Shown piece after piece: positions 17,348 to 26,957 of a stretch of 37,137 nucleotides of DNA (positions are counted from its first letter, which is position 1; each line of letters begins with the position of its first letter). A model generated the notes under the pieces. It was not told the origin of the DNA, did no database searches, and saw only the letters and a list, made by a program, of their open reading frames with translations. A program made the translations under genes and the position numbers. Source of the stretch: Candidatus Obscuribacterales bacterium (lineage in GTDB: Bacteria > Cyanobacteriota > Vampirovibrionia > Obscuribacterales > Obscuribacteraceae); contig JAIERK010000164.1 of NCBI GenBank assembly GCA_019746975.1, positions 1 through 37,137 on the forward strand. Direction: 5' to 3'.

Positions 17348-19258
17348 ATGACTCACCAAGCCGATAACAGGCGTCTTATAAAAAAATTGAGTTGGGAGGA
17401 TGCAGCCTCCTTTGTTCTTGTTTCATTACTAGCCATATCCTTCCTAACCAGCAGTCCAGCGGACGCGAAGAAGACAAGGAGACGAAGTTCGGGTGCCACT
17501 TCCGGTGGTGGCGGTCCGAGTGGGCTGATTCTGCAGACACCTCCTCCGCGCAATCCGATGGAGCACAACAACCGCGGAGTAGAACTCGGCAGTAAAGGTC
17601 TCTGGACCGATGCTATCCGCGAGCACGAAGAAGCGCTCAACGCCGACCCTGAAAATACGACGTTCAGGCAAAACCTTTCCAGTGCGCACCTGCACTATGC
17701 AGACATGCTGCGCAACAAGAAAAAGATGTACGAAGCGATCAATCACTATAGAGAGGCGCTCTATGCCGACTCAGCCAATGCGCCTGCCGACGCGCACCTG
17801 GACGATTGCCTCAAGTCCATAGGCAAAAACCCAGACGATTTCAATGTCAGATCAGGTATAGCTGACGAGAACGATGCGTCAGGCAACTATGTCGTGGCTA
17901 TCGTGGAATACCGAAAATGCGTCAAGATGCGCGACGATGGGTTAAGCCGTTTTCGACTGGCTCGTGTGTTGTACAAGCAAGGCAAAGTCGTAGAATCCTA
18001 TGAAGAACTTCGCACTGCCATTAACAAGGAATGGAAGCCGACCGAGCAGAATGAGTTGTCCAACTGTCACTGCCTGATGGGAGACATTCTCTGGGAAGTG
18101 ATGCTCAAGGCTAAAGAACAGGGTCGTGGTCCTCTGTATATGAAGCGCCTGTTCAACGTCGGTGTCTGCTATCGTCGAGCTGCGACAATCAATCCTAACA
18201 ATGCTGATGCAATACGGGGACTGATCAACGCCAGCAAAGAAGCAATAGCAATCTCCGATTCCTTCGACAACAATCTGATGATAGCCGGAGCTTATACGCT
18301 CGGCGCAGACTTCGAGCGCGCCAAGCAGCATTTTAATAAGTGCTGGCAGCTCGGGCCGAACAATCCGGCCTTGCACAAGGCTCGTATTTCGTACCACCTG
18401 GCAGTAGTCACATCGGCTATTGCAACACCAAAGTTACTTCAGGAGTCTGTACTCAAAATCGAGAAAGAGCTTGAAAAACGTCCTGACGACGCCGAACTTC
18501 TCTACATATACGGTCGTGGAGAGGAAGCGCTGAAGAACAACGACCTTGCAATTCGCGCTTACGAAAAGGCACGCTCAATCAATCCTCACGTCAATCCGGA
18601 TCTCATGCAGGGATTGAACCGATTGACTGGAGCACCGCTAGAGGTGGCAGCCAAACCCGGAGGTCAGCCGGGAGCGCCCGGCGGCAAACCTGGTCAACCG
18701 GGCACTCCCGGGCAATCGGGCCAACCAGGTGCCCAGGGCCCCGCTGGAGCAGCCGCGGTAGCCGAAGCTCCCAAGGTAGATAAAAACGCACCTAAACCAT
18801 CTCAGGTAGGTGACGCTGCTTACGCCGCGATCGAAGCCAAGATTTCCGCCGGCGACAAAGATGGTGCCAAGACTGAGTTGTCCGCGATAATCGACAAGTA
18901 TCCAGAGGAAGGTCGAGCCTATCTGCTCCTCGGCTCTATTCAAGAGACGCAGGGCGAGACGGCACAGGCGAAGGTCAACTACCGCATGGCAAGTTCTCTC
19001 AAAGCTCAAGGAGCCGAGGATGCGCTCAGACAGCTTGACACTATACGCGTCAATGGTTTGATGGTTTCGGCAAAGGACTCGATCTCTAAAGGAGATACCG
19101 TCTCAGCCGCAAGCACGCTGAAACAGGTGATCCGCCTGGCACCAGAATTACCCGAGCCGCACAAGCTTCTCGGAGATGCACTGGACAAAATGGGAGACAA
19201 GAAAGAAGCAGAACGAGAGCGTAAGAAAGCCGATGAACTTCAAAAGAAAGATCTCTAG
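17348..19258 (+). CDS. Secreted TPR protein with collagen-like linker
   Basis: I choose ATG 17348 (636 aa) because GGGAG lies 7 nt upstream; the GTG at 17342 is only one nt from it. The N-terminus has a signal peptide (AASFVLVSLLAISFLTSSPADA) and a basic patch. Several TPR units follow (NNRGVELGSKGLWTDAIREHEEALNADPE and more), through residue ~430. A Gly-X-Y collagen-like stretch then appears near 436-470 (GQPGAPGGKPGQPGTPGQ), followed by a further TPR block (AYLLLGSIQETQGETAQAKVNY) to the C-terminus. TPRs bind proteins, so a periplasmic scaffold role is inferred. It overlaps the next gene by 26 nt, indicating one operon. Confidence 0.85.
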   Translation: MTHQADNRRLIKKLSWEDAASFVLVSLLAISFLTSSPADAKKTRRRSSGATSGGGGPSGLILQTPPPRNPMEHNNRGVELGSKGLWTDAIREHEEALNADPENTTFRQNLSSAHLHYADMLRNKKKMYEAINHYREALYADSANAPADAHLDDCLKSIGKNPDDFNVRSGIADENDASGNYVVAIVEYRKCVKMRDDGLSRFRLARVLYKQGKVVESYEELRTAINKEWKPTEQNELSNCHCLMGDILWEVMLKAKEQGRGPLYMKRLFNVGVCYRRAATINPNNADAIRGLINASKEAIAISDSFDNNLMIAGAYTLGADFERAKQHFNKCWQLGPNNPALHKARISYHLAVVTSAIATPKLLQESVLKIEKELEKRPDDAELLYIYGRGEEALKNNDLAIRAYEKARSINPHVNPDLMQGLNRLTGAPLEVAAKPGGQPGAPGGKPGQPGTPGQSGQPGAQGPAGAAAVAEAPKVDKNAPKPSQVGDAAYAAIEAKISAGDKDGAKTELSAIIDKYPEEGRAYLLLGSIQETQGETAQAKVNYRMASSLKAQGAEDALRQLDTIRVNGLMVSAKDSISKGDTVSAASTLKQVIRLAPELPEPHKLLGDALDKMGDKKEAERERKKADELQKKDL

Positions 19259-22200
19259 TGACGTTAGTCAACAACCTCAAGGTTGGTTGCACAGACTTTC
19301 ATCGACACGAACTTGCGTGTCAATATCTCTTTCCGTGCTCTTGACCCTCGGTCCCAGCGGACTAAATCTGCCAGGTCACGCGGCGCTTGCGGCCGCGAGC
19401 GACAGCAAAGGAAAAAAAGCTGCACCAGCCCAGAAAGGCACTAGTGCAAAGCCGTCAAGCGATGCATCGAAATTGAAAAATACTACATCGAACACGGACA
19501 AAGGCACTTCTGCAGGAGGCGCCAGCGCCAGTGACAGCAGCAGTACAACTCCTTCGAACAGCCCATCTGTAGATGGTACCGGAAGCGGTGCAACCGGTTC
19601 GACGAGTAGTTCCGGAAGTAGTCCCGGAACAGCGGATGCGAGTACGGCGGCTCCTGCAAAATCGGGAGATTTCCTCAAAGATTTTTTCTCGAGAATGGGC
19701 ACGCCGGCTCCGAAGACGGCCTCGCCATCGAGCACTGAAGGTGGAAGATCATCAACTTCAGCTGGCTCTTCTAGTTCTTCAGAGTCTTCAAGTTCATCGT
19801 CCTCTTCAGGTTCAACGACTTCATCCGGTTCATCGACTTCAGATTCAGCCAGTTCTCCAGATAAATCGTCAGCAACTTCATCGAGTTCATCTACAGCAGC
19901 GACGACAGACTCCGACCCAACCAAGGCCGGAACCACAAATCCGACAGATAGCGGCTCTGCAGCCGCAGGAACTTCGGACTCGTCGTCGAGCACAACATCA
20001 ACAACACCGAGCGACAAATCAGAAAAAACCTCGAAATCATCTTCAACAAAGAAGACTCGCACTACAAAGAAGCCTCGCTCGTCTGGCTCTTCTTCCACAA
20101 GTTCAGAATCAACCGCGACTGACACTACGGGTGCTACGGGTGCTACGGGTGCTACGGGTGCTACGGGTGCTACGGGTGCTACCACGGATTCTACAACAAC
20201 TACGTCCAGCGACTCTGCCGCCACGACGGCGCCATCCGAAGGTTCACCACAATCGAAGAAGTCTCGCACCTCGAAGAAATCCGGTTCTCGAGGCGCGTCT
20301 TCAACGACTACTGAAGAGGCATCTACAACACCGACGACACCTTCTATTTTTATAGATCCAAGTCAAACATCATCGAAGAAAAAGCGCTCAAAATCAAAAG
20401 ACACCGCCAGCGGTGACGACCAGAGCAGTCCGACAGCGGGCGAGTCGAAACAAGATACAACGGCCGACTCCAGCGAGCCATCAAAGAAGAAAAAGCGTGG
20501 CAGGAAGGCAAATCATTCTTCGGAAGAGACGGAAAAAACAACGAAAGAACAGTCATCTGACAACGCCGAATCAGCGACCGAAACAAAGAAAGACAAGTCG
20601 ACTGAATCAGCAACCGAGGGTGATTCATCGGCCACAGACAAAGCGAAACAACCTTCAGATTCAGATAAAGAAGGCTCAAAATCGGAAACAACAAAAACTG
20701 ATTCGGAAGACAACACGGCAGTCGACAAAGAAAAGACTGACGATAACGAAACACCAACGGTCCGCAAACCGCGGAGAGTGGAAAGTGAGACCGAGGAAGA
20801 GCCCGAAATCGGAACAACAAAACCGAAAAAACCTCAGTCAATTGTCGAAGCTGACGAAATGCTCTTGAAGAACAAATTCGAAGCCGCAGAAGAAGCCTAT
20901 CGCAGCTTAATTTCGGAGGACGAAACTGGCGACGCCTATGCCGGGTTAGCCGTCGCTTTAGCGAAACAGAATTGGCCCAAAAAGGTTCTCGAAGCCGAGA
21001 AAATAATGAAGAAGGGCAGGGAGCAGTTCTCCGACAACCCTAATATGATTGCAGCCGCAGGCTATGTGGCATATGTGCACTCGAAGACGGTCGCATCACC
21101 GGCGAGGCGCGACTCTTATCTAGAAGCAGCAGAGAATCTATCCAAGCGAGCAGTGAGGCTGAGTCCAGACACAGTAATCGCTCAACACACGCTAGGTTTA
21201 GTCAGACTGGCGATGGATGACGCAGAAGGTGCAATCTCGCCATTACGCAAAGCGGCCAATATGGCGCAAGATGCGTACAGCAACACGCTCCTCGCGGAAG
21301 CAATGCTCAAAGTCGATCCGCGCGACGAAGACGCGAAAGGGCTTATCGACGAAGCTCTCGCACAAGACAAAAACTATCATGCAGCTCGACTGCAAAAAGC
21401 GTTTTACCTGACCAACAAAGGCAAGCACGAAGAGGCTTTTACAGAATTGCACTCGATACCGCGCGATCAGCGCGGCTCCGATTGGCAAAAAGTGCAAGGT
21501 GACATTTACCGAGTCCAGGGCGACGGTCCATCGGCATTAGCGAGCTGGAAAGAAGCGAATCGCCTCGATCCGCGCAATCCAGAGCCATATAAAAATCTCG
21601 GCAAGTACTATGACGGGCGCGGTGATGGTGAGCTTGCAATTGCGGAATATCATAACGCCCTCGAAATTTTGCCCAACGACCTGAAACTTCGCGCCGAATT
21701 GGCCGATCTCGCGCTTCGTCAGGACAAGTTAGATGTAGCGGAGACCGAGTTTCGCACAATACTCAATTTGAAAGAAAGCGATCCGGCATCACTTCTTGGT
21801 CTGGCCCGTGTGATGTTCCGCAAAGCTCGCAAAGAAGGTCAGTATCCGACTGGCTACGCCGAACTCATGGACAAAATCAGCAGCATTGTCACAGAACAGA
21901 CAGTGCAGGGTCAGCTAATCAAAAAAGGAGCGAAGAACCTAAACGACAAGATTCAATTATCGGAAGCAGAAAAAGCCCTGGCGGAAAGTCCGCCACGGTT
22001 CCGCGAAGCAAGGCAGCTGTTCTCCCAGGTGATAACCAATCATAAAGAAGAGCCGTACGAGCTTCTGAGCCTCGGCGAGCAAGCCTTCAATGACGGTGAT
22101 TTGAAGTCTGCGGAAGAGGCTTATGGCTATGCCAAAGAGATTAACGAGGTCTCCCCGAGGGCGGAGCAGGGCATAAGCAAAATAACCAACCAGCGCAACG

Positions 22201-22478
22201 AAGCCAAACGCCACACAGAGTTGGGTAATGCCACCTGGAAATTGCCTGAAGTGGCAATCGACCATTACAAGCAGGCGCTGATTCATGATCCACAGCATCC
22301 CGATGCTTATTATGGTTTGTATAAACTCTACTTCCGCTTGAAGAAGGACGATAACAAGGCTGTGGACTACGCCCACACCTTCCTGGAAGCATCCGACGAC
22401 AACGATCCGTTGAGAAAAGAGGTCGAGGATGATCTTTCTAGGTTGAAAAAGCGTGTACAGAAGGAGAATTCAAAGTAA
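19233..22478 (+). CDS. Large secreted Ser/Thr-rich TPR protein
   Basis: I place the start at ATG 19233 (1081 aa), which precedes a signal peptide (CVSISLSVLLTLGPSGLNLPGHAALA). A longer frame to 19176 lies within the upstream gene. Residues ~50-530 are very low complexity: Ser/Thr-rich, later Lys/Glu-rich, with a short collagen-like run of six Gly-Ala-Thr units. Residues ~540-1080 are TPR repeats (EADEMLLKNKFEAAEEAYRSL; PEPYKNLGKYYDGRGDGELAI; PDAYYGLYKLYFRLKKDDNKA). This is a long flexible stalk followed by a protein-binding superhelix. It is the second gene of the plus arm and is likely translationally coupled to the first. The Ser/Thr region could be a glycosylated or wall-spanning spacer (inference). 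Confidence 0.83.
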   Translation: MNFKRKISSDVSQQPQGWLHRLSSTRTCVSISLSVLLTLGPSGLNLPGHAALAAASDSKGKKAAPAQKGTSAKPSSDASKLKNTTSNTDKGTSAGGASASDSSSTTPSNSPSVDGTGSGATGSTSSSGSSPGTADASTAAPAKSGDFLKDFFSRMGTPAPKTASPSSTEGGRSSTSAGSSSSSESSSSSSSSGSTTSSGSSTSDSASSPDKSSATSSSSSTAATTDSDPTKAGTTNPTDSGSAAAGTSDSSSSTTSTTPSDKSEKTSKSSSTKKTRTTKKPRSSGSSSTSSESTATDTTGATGATGATGATGATGATTDSTTTTSSDSAATTAPSEGSPQSKKSRTSKKSGSRGASSTTTEEASTTPTTPSIFIDPSQTSSKKKRSKSKDTASGDDQSSPTAGESKQDTTADSSEPSKKKKRGRKANHSSEETEKTTKEQSSDNAESATETKKDKSTESATEGDSSATDKAKQPSDSDKEGSKSETTKTDSEDNTAVDKEKTDDNETPTVRKPRRVESETEEEPEIGTTKPKKPQSIVEADEMLLKNKFEAAEEAYRSLISEDETGDAYAGLAVALAKQNWPKKVLEAEKIMKKGREQFSDNPNMIAAAGYVAYVHSKTVASPARRDSYLEAAENLSKRAVRLSPDTVIAQHTLGLVRLAMDDAEGAISPLRKAANMAQDAYSNTLLAEAMLKVDPRDEDAKGLIDEALAQDKNYHAARLQKAFYLTNKGKHEEAFTELHSIPRDQRGSDWQKVQGDIYRVQGDGPSALASWKEANRLDPRNPEPYKNLGKYYDGRGDGELAIAEYHNALEILPNDLKLRAELADLALRQDKLDVAETEFRTILNLKESDPASLLGLARVMFRKARKEGQYPTGYAELMDKISSIVTEQTVQGQLIKKGAKNLNDKIQLSEAEKALAESPPRFREARQLFSQVITNHKEEPYELLSLGEQAFNDGDLKSAEEAYGYAKEINEVSPRAEQGISKITNQRNEAKRHTELGNATWKLPEVAIDHYKQALIHDPQHPDAYYGLYKLYFRLKKDDNKAVDYAHTFLEASDDNDPLRKEVEDDLSRLKKRVQKENSK
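20130..20183 (+). repeat. 9-bp tandem repeat (Gly-Ala-Thr codons), six copies
   Basis: Six consecutive in-frame copies of GGTGCTACG (the last ends in ACC) inside the Ser/Thr-rich TPR gene. They are nearly identical at the nucleotide level, which suggests recent slippage expansion. Confidence 0.9.
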
Positions 22479-22568
22479 GATTGTTTAAGCGGCCTTAGAT
22501 TTGTGAACCTGTAGGAAGATCTGGAAAGAGCTGACCAAATGTTCGAACGCCGTGTCGAGGAGACGAAG

Positions 22569-23006
22569 ATGGATTTAGGCAAAATGAGAGGAACCAGAGG
22601 TAGAACGGACGAATCCGCCTCCGACGATTCTGTCTCAGGCAACGGCACTGGAAGGAAAGTGCCGGCACGCCGAAGCGAGAAGAAAAGTATAAAAGACAAC
22701 AAAGCCCTGCGGGAAGGAATGGGCGGTCTCAGTGCCATCTGGGGCAATTACACTGCGACCCTGTCTGCCTACTTCAAAAGCATGTCGCGTGACGCACAGG
22801 AACAACTCATCACCCGTCTGTGCCAGGTCATCACGGTCGGTTCTGCAATAGTACTGACCAGTTTCTTTTATCAGTTCATCCCCTTACCAGTTCGTGTTTT
22901 CGCTATGCCTGTGTTTATCGTCGGTTCGTGGTTCGTCGCCACGAGAGTTGTCGCTCCAATCATCATTGCGCAATTCGAGGACAAGCTCAACAACGACGAC
23001 AGATAG
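22569..23006 (+). CDS. Small two-pass membrane protein of the T4SS-like locus
   Basis: ATG 22569 gives 145 aa and has GAGGAG six nt upstream. An alternative in-frame ATG at 22539 adds ten residues and also has a GGAAAGAG stretch. The N-terminal ~70 residues are basic and disordered (RRSEKKSIKDNKALREG). Two membrane segments follow: VITVGSAIVLTSFFYQFIPL and FAMPVFIVGSWFVATRVVAPIII, then a short acidic tail. It could be a small inner-membrane component of the apparatus, but no family is recognised. The next gene starts 22 nt downstream. Confidence 0.7.
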   Translation: MDLGKMRGTRGRTDESASDDSVSGNGTGRKVPARRSEKKSIKDNKALREGMGGLSAIWGNYTATLSAYFKSMSRDAQEQLITRLCQVITVGSAIVLTSFFYQFIPLPVRVFAMPVFIVGSWFVATRVVAPIIIAQFEDKLNNDDR

Positions 23007-23028
23007 CGCTTTTCCTGCGGTTTTTGCC

Positions 23029-23248
23029 ATGGTGGATCGAGACAAGAAGCAGTTATTGAAATATGTGCTGGGCGGTCTGATCGTGACAGGCGCCTTCGCA
23101 ATAATGGCTCCTGGCCTAATTAATTACGTCAGTGGTATGTTGCGGTTAGTCTCTTTAATTGCCACAATAGTGGCAGCGGCGTTTTTAATCGTATTTGTCT
23201 ATCACAGGTTTAAACCCAAGAAAGTTGAGCCGCAGGAAGAATCAACCA

Positions 23249-23262
<14 letters not shown>
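23029..23262 (+). CDS. Small two-pass membrane protein (77 aa)
   Basis: ATG 23029 starts a 77-aa protein, MVDRDKKQLLKYVLGG, with two membrane segments (LGGLIVTGAFAIMAPGLI and LVSLIATIVAAAFLIVFVY) and a charged C-terminal tail. An upstream extension of the frame lies in the previous gene and is not protein-like. Its end overlaps the start of the VirB10-like gene by 14 nt, so the two are likely co-translated. VirB2/VirB3-sized two-pass proteins are common in T4SS loci, but I see no diagnostic motif. Confidence 0.65.
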
Positions 23263-24493
<1,231 letters not shown>

Positions 24494-24571
24494 TCGAAAA
24501 GCGCCGGGTTGGAAGTTTGCATTCTGGAGTTGCTAATTCTCAAACGAGAAAGTGATCCGACTTGCTCGATG

Positions 24572-24615
24572 CCGCCGAGACGCCGGCGGTCCCAGTGGCG
24601 CTGCCATTCTGGCAG
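24572..24615. terminator. Two hairpins between convergent genes (possible terminator)
   Basis: In the 153-nt gap between the convergent VirB10-like and rimM genes there are two perfect stems: CCGCCG/CGGCGG at 24572-24577 and 24584-24589 (6-nt loop), and CTGCCA/TGGCAG at 24601-24606 and 24610-24615 (3-nt loop). Neither is followed by a T-run, so this is not a classic intrinsic terminator. Confidence 0.35.
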
Positions 24616-24646
24616 TTGCAGAAACACCACTTACAGGGGAGATGAG

Positions 24647-25168
24647 CTAGCGGAGTGTGAACAAGCCAGGCAGATCGACCACGACGATTCGTCCGGCCTT
24701 TATATCTACCTCTGGTACAAGAGCCTTTACAAACGGCACCAGAAAAGAGCCATCGCTTTCGGTGCTCTTCACCTCGAGCAATTCGCCAGAGTTACCAGTG
24801 ATACCGGCAACGGTGCCAACTTCGCGACCGTCCGGCGTTACGACAATAAGGCCGACTAGATCATCAACCCACCACTCGTCGTCTTCCAGGTCGTTAAGCT
24901 GCTCTCTCGAGGTGAACACCTGGGCGTTGAGGAAATGCTCGACCGAAGTGCGATCTGGATAACCTTTCAGCTTTACAAAGAGAATTCGTTTTTCTAAAAA
25001 CAGATCTTCGACTTCCCGATTGATGCGCTCGTGTTTAATCACAATCTCGACATCGTCGATATCTAGTAGCAGCTTTGGATTATTAGTCTCAGGGCGGATC
25101 TTGATATCACCCTTAAGTCCGTGAAATCCGACAATCTTTCCTACTGGAAAAGTGTAGTCATTACTCAT
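24647..25168 (-). CDS. rimM: Ribosome maturation factor RimM
   Basis: A 173-aa protein of typical RimM length. The N-terminal RimM barrel is marked by VGKIVGFHGLKGDIKIRPETN and later FVKLKGYPDRTSVEHFLNAQVF. The C-terminal PRC-barrel-like part has EWWVDDLVGLIVVTPDGREVGTV, then LLEVKS and FLVPFVKALVPEVD. RimM binds S19 and helps mature the head of the 30S subunit. It overlaps the end of ubiX by 8 nt, so it is translated from the same message. It is not next to trmD, rpsP or rplS here, which is its usual company in many bacteria. Confidence 0.95.
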   Translation of the reverse strand: MSNDYTFPVGKIVGFHGLKGDIKIRPETNNPKLLLDIDDVEIVIKHERINREVEDLFLEKRILFVKLKGYPDRTSVEHFLNAQVFTSREQLNDLEDDEWWVDDLVGLIVVTPDGREVGTVAGITGNSGELLEVKSTESDGSFLVPFVKALVPEVDIKAGRIVVVDLPGLFTLR

Positions 25169-25841
25169 GTGTTTTCGCCGTATCTCGAACTGGAGCCATT
25201 ATGGGTTGAGCATCTGCCTTCCAACGTTTGAAAAGCGAGTTATCAAAGTCAAACTGATCCAATACGCGACCAACGACGAAATCAATTTGATCGGAGACTG
25301 TGGCAGGTCGATGATAGAAGCCTGGGCATGCTGTCGAAACGATAGCACCGGCTTCCGACAGCGCCAGCATATTCTTGAGTTGAAGATGACCAAACGGCAT
25401 CTCCCTGATCACAACAACCAACTTTCGTCTTTCTTTTAAACAAACTGCTGCTGCTCGGTGAACAAGATTTTCGGTCAACCCGTTTGCCAGCGCACCAAGA
25501 GTGCCAATGCTACAGGGAAGAATCGCCATCCCCAGAGTCTTGTATGAACCGCTGGAAACACTGGCACCATAATCCATCAGAGGGTGCAGCTTGACCGGGG
25601 CATTGTCCGGAAGCTCGAGATAGCGAAGCAAATCCTGCACGCTATTTTCCGGGATGATTAGATCATGCTCTTCTTTCATCACTCGGAGTGCCGCTTTCGA
25701 CATCACAAGCTCAACCGGCTGCTCAATACTGAGCAGGTATTGCAACATCCTCAATCCGTAGATCACACCGCTCGCGCCTGTGATTCCCAGAACAAAAGGA
25801 AGCTGCTGTTTTCCCGTTTCGGCGGTGTTATCAGATGGCAT
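25161..25841 (-). CDS. ubiX: Flavin prenyltransferase UbiX
   Basis: Starting at ATG 25841 gives 226 aa, near the family length (~190-210). The frame is open back to a TTG at 25949 with another ATG at 25898, and the extra N-terminus has no family support. UbiX joins dimethylallyl phosphate to FMN, making the prenyl-FMN cofactor of UbiD-type decarboxylases. Motifs: GITGASGVIYGLRML near the start (FMN-binding), AILPCSIGTLGALANGLTENL, RAAAVCLKERRKLVVVIREMP, and the C-terminal FYHRPATVSDQIDFVVGRVLDQF. It is followed by rimM with an 8-nt overlap. No ubiD is in the window. Confidence 0.93.
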   Translation of the reverse strand: MPSDNTAETGKQQLPFVLGITGASGVIYGLRMLQYLLSIEQPVELVMSKAALRVMKEEHDLIIPENSVQDLLRYLELPDNAPVKLHPLMDYGASVSSGSYKTLGMAILPCSIGTLGALANGLTENLVHRAAAVCLKERRKLVVVIREMPFGHLQLKNMLALSEAGAIVSTACPGFYHRPATVSDQIDFVVGRVLDQFDFDNSLFKRWKADAQPIMAPVRDTAKTHE

Positions 25842-26005
25842 CTCGCGCTCGTATCCTCGCCCTTCGGTCAGGATCCGATAGTCTACAGCCATCACCATTT
25901 CGCGTCCAGCCGATGGGCACTTCGGAAGATGACATATCTTCACTTTCAATTCGGAAAAGCGGTATACTGCCTTCGTAAAAGGCGTTACTTGGCGACTCTT
26001 TGACA

Positions 26006-26818
26006 GTGAACTTCAAAGTTCTTTCAAGACACATAACACTGCTAACGATTGCGCTTTCGACCTTCGGCTGTAGCGAATCGCCTAACGACGAAGGAAAGCC
26101 GCCTTCAAGTTTCACGCTCAGAACTGAGCCACACTGGATGCTCCTGTCGCGACAAGCCTCAGGCGCTGCGCGTACGGACCCTGAAAGGGCAATCAGCTTC
26201 TTACGGGAGAGCATAGCAGAGGCTGAGGAAAGCGCGAAGGTAAGTCATGAGACAATGCTTTGCCTGCGCACCAAGCTGGCGCAAATACTCCTCGAGGCTA
26301 AAAGATATCGAGAAAGTCTTAAGACCTCTCAGGCACTTTTGACGACAATCGACTTTAATGATTGGAGACAACAATTGATAGCAGGCCGACTTCTCGACAC
26401 AGAACGTCAATGCCTCCTCCAATTTGGTGAATTTGACGAAGCTCGTTCGGTGGTTCAAAGGATGATCGAACTTGATCTAGCGCTAATAGGCAAAGGCACG
26501 ATTGAAACTACCAAGCGCGAAACTCGGCTGGTCGAGGTCGATTTCGCGAAAAGAGACTTCGACCGCGTTCTTGCCGCGGGCAAGCCGCTTGTAAAAATGC
26601 TGGAGATAGACCGTGATCCATTGACGTACTTACTTTTCGTATACGTCGGAGTCGCGGAATTGGTTAGCAACGAAACGGAAGAGGGCTACAAGAATCTCGA
26701 TCGAGCGCTTATCATAAGACGCGATTATTACGCACCACCACTTCCATCCTGCGCGGTCAATGTTATCGACTCACTCACTGACAAGGACGAGATTTACAAG
26801 AGAATCGGAATCAAATGA
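26006..26818 (+). CDS. TPR-like lipoprotein
   Basis: The start is uncertain: GTG at 26006 (270 aa) or TTG at 26000; neither has a clear ribosome-binding site. The N-terminus is a lipoprotein signal: basic n-region, hydrophobic ITLLTIALSTFGC, then a Ser/Glu mature start. The rest is helical with TPR-like pairs (TKLAQILLEAKRYRESLKTSQALL; CLLQFGEFDEARSVVQRMIEL; EVDFAKRDFDRVLAAGKPL). Helices typical of TPR proteins suggest protein binding at the envelope. It lies 139 nt before the histidine kinase on the same strand and may be co-transcribed, but the link is weak. Function unknown. Confidence 0.72.
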   Translation: MNFKVLSRHITLLTIALSTFGCSESPNDEGKPPSSFTLRTEPHWMLLSRQASGAARTDPERAISFLRESIAEAEESAKVSHETMLCLRTKLAQILLEAKRYRESLKTSQALLTTIDFNDWRQQLIAGRLLDTERQCLLQFGEFDEARSVVQRMIELDLALIGKGTIETTKRETRLVEVDFAKRDFDRVLAAGKPLVKMLEIDRDPLTYLLFVYVGVAELVSNETEEGYKNLDRALIIRRDYYAPPLPSCAVNVIDSLTDKDEIYKRIGIK

Positions 26819-26957
26819 TAGCAACACTCGATTCTAGTCCTGAACTTAGTGAGCTCGACATTGACCAGGCGGGCATTTTCTTTTGCATGAGAGACTCCGC
26901 GAATCAAGCATCAATTCGCCATCGAGTGCATACGGGCGCACGCAAAGCGAGGTCCGC

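Noticed and set aside
19376..20269. Long minus-strand open frame (297 codons, Val/Glu/Asp-rich)
   Set aside because: It is the antisense shadow of the Ser/Thr-rich codons of the TPR gene; the biased composition produces long stop-free frames.
22894..23028. Upstream extension of the 77-aa membrane protein
   Set aside because: The extra 45 residues overlap the previous gene and are Ser/Thr/Cys-rich nonsense; ATG 23029 gives a clean two-pass protein.
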